Below, piece by piece: positions 38,469 through 40,886 of a stretch of DNA of 40,886 nucleotides. The stretch lies in assembly GCA_050942875.1 (NCBI GenBank), contig JBMNOD010000027.1, positions 1-40,886 of the forward strand, in the 5' to 3' direction. A model generated the notes under the pieces. It had not been told where the DNA came from and searched no databases. It was given only the letters and a program-made list of their open reading frames with translations. Each line of letters starts with the position of its first letter. The stretch's first letter is position 1. This stretch comes from JAAZAI01 sp050942875 (GTDB lineage: Bacteria > Verrucomicrobiota > Kiritimatiellia > RFP12 > UBA3636). The position numbers and the translations under genes are program-made.

Positions 38469-40886
38469 CTACCTCCTTGATTTGGCTCCGATTTTGTACT
38501 TCGTCCAAAAATCATGGGACGCGGAAAAACCGTCTCCGTTGCCCATTTTAACCTCGACCACGTCCCCAATGGCAACGTCAATCTCGGCATAGATGTCATC
38601 CGTTGGCGGATAGCATGATGAGTCGATTACCCAATTACGAAACATTTTATGTTTAAAGTCTATTAACAAGCCATTTTTTGTTATTTCTCTATATAACTCA
38701 AACCTTGCGTTGCCGTATTCAATGTTTCCTATTTTCTCGGGGAAGTAAGAGTAGTTTCCGGACATCGACGTTGGCATCCCAAAGAGTTCACGAGGAGAAA
38801 GCCCCGTCCCGTTTGGCTGCGGACATCCGTTCACCCTGGGTGCCAAATTGCCTGAGCCAGTATATTGGGGTGGGTTGATGTTATAGTCCACCTTGATCTT
38901 GGGGTCGGGTGTTGCCTCTGGGGGGAAGCCAATTCCCGGATACATCGCTATCCTTATTCTGCCATTCCCCAAACACAGCCTCACAACGCCACCATTCTTG
39001 TTCTCCTTCATTTCATAAAAAAGATTCCTGCGAAAAAACCTTAGTGGTAGCTCCCACGCCCAAACTCTAAATTTCACTGGGACACGAACATACTTTGAAT
39101 TGGCTTCAGCTTCAGCATTTGAGTTTTCATCTGCTTGTTCTGGCTCACGCCCCAAAATGTCAAAAAGATTGTACGGGGAGTTTTTGCAAAATACATATAG
39201 ATTTAACCCGCCTTTTTCCTCAATCGGGTCTCTATTCAACCAACGATGTAAAACCGGATCATAGAAACGGTAACCGTAGTAGTAAAGCCCAGTCTCGGCA
39301 TCGAAGTATTTCGTGCTGAAGCGATGAGCGAAGGTATCCGCCATGGCTCCGGATTTGGCTATGGTGCCTCCATAGACATCATAGACATACTTAGCCACAA
39401 CGACGCCTTGCTCGTTGACGTAGGCGGTGATATTTCCGTTGTTGTCATAGAATGGGAAGTACCATGTTTCATCCGTCCAAACAGCCAGCAAGCCGCCGAC
39501 GCCGCCAGCGCCCTGCATCGTGCCGGAGAGGTCTTTGCCCCAGACATAGGCATTTGTGGCAACTTCCGAGGCAGTAGCGACAATCTCAAAAATCGGCAAC
39601 CAACCGTCATAGACGAAGGTAGTTGTGTGGCACGGTGTCCACTTCAGCACGCGCCTGCTCATGTGGTCATAGGCGTTTGAAACGACGCAGACATTGTTGG
39701 AATATGCGGCGGTCAAACGATTCTCGGCGTCATACGCATACGACCAAACACCGTTGGTCAGCAAGTTTCCATCGAGGTCGTAGACAGGATTACAAGATTG
39801 AACAAGATTTGAGAAGGATGTGTATTGGTTGAGACTGTTTGCCGTATAATTATTGGTGGCGCCGTTGCATGACGTCCAGATGTTATTACCGATGTGGTCG
39901 TAGGTGTAGCGGCTGGCGGTGGCTCCAATGTCCGCCGCCGTGACTTCGCTTCTGGCATTATAGCCGAAGGTGTCGGCGTTACAGCTAGTAACTCGGTTCA
40001 GTTTGTCGTAGTCGTAGACTAATGGAGCCGTCGCCGTGCCGTTGACGTTGTTGGTGATGGCATTGATCAAACTGCGGCGGTAGGGGTCGCGAGCGACATT
40101 TCGATCCAGCACGACGCCATTCGTCAAGGCCATCGAATAGCCTGCATCCCAGCCGTCGGAGGTGTAAGCGTACTCTGCCACGAAAGCGGCATTGGAGACC
40201 ATAGAAAGGCGGTTCTCGATGTCGTAGCTGTATTGAACGGGTGGCGCATCCCCGACACGCAACGCCGCCAATCGGTGGCGGTTGTCCATGTCTCGGGTCA
40301 GGGTCGAGACCGTGCCGCCAAGCGTCACCGTCTCGTTGGTGGCAGTGCCGAGGTTGTCATTGGCGAAACTGTATTGTGCGATGGCGTTGGAGGCGGAAGC
40401 GAGGCGCTGGAAGGCGTCGTAGGCAAGCGTCACCGAATACGGTGCCGCACCCTCACCCTGACCCTCTCCCAGCGGGAGAGGAGAAAGGCCATCGGAATAC
40501 GAAACGCCCGTCAACAGGCCGTCGGGGTTGTAGGCGTAGGCGGTGGCGAGGCCGCGCGCCCAGGCGCGGGCGGCGAGCTTGCCGTCAGGGGTGTAGGCGT
40601 AGGACACGGCGGAGCCGTCGGCATAGACCTTGTTGGTGGCAAGCCCCGTGGCAAGGTCGTAGCCCCACGAAGTCACATCCCATGTCGTGCCGTCGCGGGT
40701 GGTGGACAAGGCGGTCGTGCGGTTGGCGGTGTCGTACTCGTTTCGGGTGGGATAGGTCGCGCCGGAGGCGCCGACCGGACGCCCGAGGGCGTCGTAGGTC
40801 GTTGTCACGGTGTTGCCGAACGTGTCGGTGTGGGACGTTTCGCGGTTGAAGGCGTCGAAGGTTCTCGAACCTGTGACATGCAGATC
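38469..40886 (-). CDS. RHS-repeat protein with variable C-terminal domain (5' end outside window)
   Basis: The frame runs through the right edge; residues such as DLHVTGSRTFDAFNRETSHTDT precede the first in-window GTG. Many RHS/YD repeats are visible (YAYNPDGLLTGV, YSYDIENRLSMVSN, YDYDKLNRVTSC, YAYDAENRLTAAY). They end in the RHS core signature YYYGYRFYDPVLHRWLNRDP, IEEKGGLNLYVF and NLFDILGRE. RHS repeats form a hollow shell that encloses the C-terminal part. That part, the last roughly 230 residues, is AT-richer, lacks repeats and ends WTKYKIGAKSRR. I do not recognise a known toxin fold. An in-frame repeat insertion encodes LSPLPLGEGQGEGAA near 40470. Together with the coupled downstream membrane protein, this looks like a polymorphic toxin or RHS effector gene. 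Confidence 0.88.
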   Translation of the reverse strand, partial: DLHVTGSRTFDAFNRETSHTDTFGNTVTTTYDALGRPVGASGATYPTRNEYDTANRTTALSTTRDGTTWDVTSWGYDLATGLATNKVYADGSAVSYAYTPDGKLAARAWARGLATAYAYNPDGLLTGVSYSDGLSPLPLGEGQGEGAAPYSVTLAYDAFQRLASASNAIAQYSFANDNLGTATNETVTLGGTVSTLTRDMDNRHRLAALRVGDAPPVQYSYDIENRLSMVSNAAFVAEYAYTSDGWDAGYSMALTNGVVLDRNVARDPYRRSLINAITNNVNGTATAPLVYDYDKLNRVTSCNADTFGYNARSEVTAADIGATASRYTYDHIGNNIWTSCNGATNNYTANSLNQYTSFSNLVQSCNPVYDLDGNLLTNGVWSYAYDAENRLTAAYSNNVCVVSNAYDHMSRRVLKWTPCHTTTFVYDGWLPIFEIVATASEVATNAYVWGKDLSGTMQGAGGVGGLLAVWTDETWYFPFYDNNGNITAYVNEQGVVVAKYVYDVYGGTIAKSGAMADTFAHRFSTKYFDAETGLYYYGYRFYDPVLHRWLNRDPIEEKGGLNLYVFCKNSPYNLFDILGREPEQADENSNAEAEANSKYVRVPVKFRVWAWELPLRFFRRNLFYEMKENKNGGVVRLCLGNGRIRIAMYPGIGFPPEATPDPKIKVDYNINPPQYTGSGNLAPRVNGCPQPNGTGLSPRELFGMPTSMSGNYSYFPEKIGNIEYGNARFELYREITKNGLLIDFKHKMFRNWVIDSSCYPPTDDIYAEIDVAIGDVVEVKMGNGDGFSASHDFWTKYKIGAKSRR
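40448..40490. repeat. Palindromic repeat inside the RHS coding region
   Basis: Sequence around ccctctccc-a-gcgggagaggag can form a stem and resembles spacer repeats of the CCCTCTCCC...GGGAGAGG type. Translated on the minus strand it gives SPLPLGEGQGEGAA, which interrupts an otherwise normal YD repeat (VSYSDG ... PYSVTLAYDAF) without breaking the frame. Confidence 0.65.

Noticed and set aside
1..40886. tRNA or rRNA genes
   Set aside because: I looked for TPsiC-arm-like words and rRNA-like stretches by eye and found none that fold as a tRNA; a dedicated search could still reveal one.

Overview
The window is high-GC bacterial DNA with long spacers full of short hairpin repeats. It carries many secreted proteins and carbohydrate-active enzymes, and amino-acid genes such as LL-diaminopimelate aminotransferase. 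This mix, together with large signal-peptide proteins built from LamG-like and beta-helix-like repeats, suggests a member of the PVC superphylum, most likely a Kiritimatiellota, Verrucomicrobia or Lentisphaerae relative living on polysaccharides. That assignment is inference; no rRNA or other marker RNA gene was seen.

Layout. 1-1.2 kb: the end of an unknown gene and a broken SGNH hydrolase gene containing a frameshifting 19-bp duplication and a triple hairpin repeat. 1.27-2.5 kb: pgk. 2.55-8.94 kb (minus): a tight three-gene unit of a secreted LamG-like protein, a clan GH-A glycosidase and an alpha-L-fucosidase-like enzyme. 9.4-13.4 kb: arylamine N-acetyltransferase, an ADP-ribosylglycohydrolase-family protein with a LamG-like tail, and an M23-like metallopeptidase. 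13.9-15.7 kb: an ACT-domain protein and a phenylacetate-CoA ligase. 15.8-18 kb: a decaprenyl-phosphate phosphoribosyltransferase-like UbiA protein and an NAD-dependent epimerase. 18-22.8 kb: a PLP aminotransferase, folD, a small membrane protein and dapL. 23.4-26 kb: an AlgJ-like and MBOAT O-acetylation pair. 26.5-28.5 kb: a beta-helix protein fused to a truncated GH92-like region. 29.6-32.4 kb: a GH35 beta-galactosidase behind a promoter with a LacI/cre-like operator. 32.5-36.2 kb: two secreted proteins in tandem. 36.4-40.9 kb: gene debris, then an RHS-repeat gene with a variable C-terminal domain, its tightly coupled membrane-anchored partner, and a second decayed copy of that tail/partner junction.

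How it fits together. The glycosidases, the secreted proteins and the LacI-type operator point to inducible use of complex glycans. The MBOAT/AlgJ pair and the UbiA/epimerase pair suggest modification of cell-surface polymers. The RHS end looks like a polymorphic-toxin-type locus with a candidate immunity partner.

Most unusual points: (1) four secreted or formerly secreted proteins, otherwise different, end in the same kind of short tail (Ala-Pro, a few residues, a hydrophobic strand, one charged last residue), a possible undescribed sorting or anchoring signal; (2) the duplicated RHS tail/partner module; (3) a roughly 103-bp TA-flanked inverted-repeat element present twice, one copy supplying the stop codons of both convergent neighbours; (4) spacer repeats that have become the C-termini or interior of real proteins.
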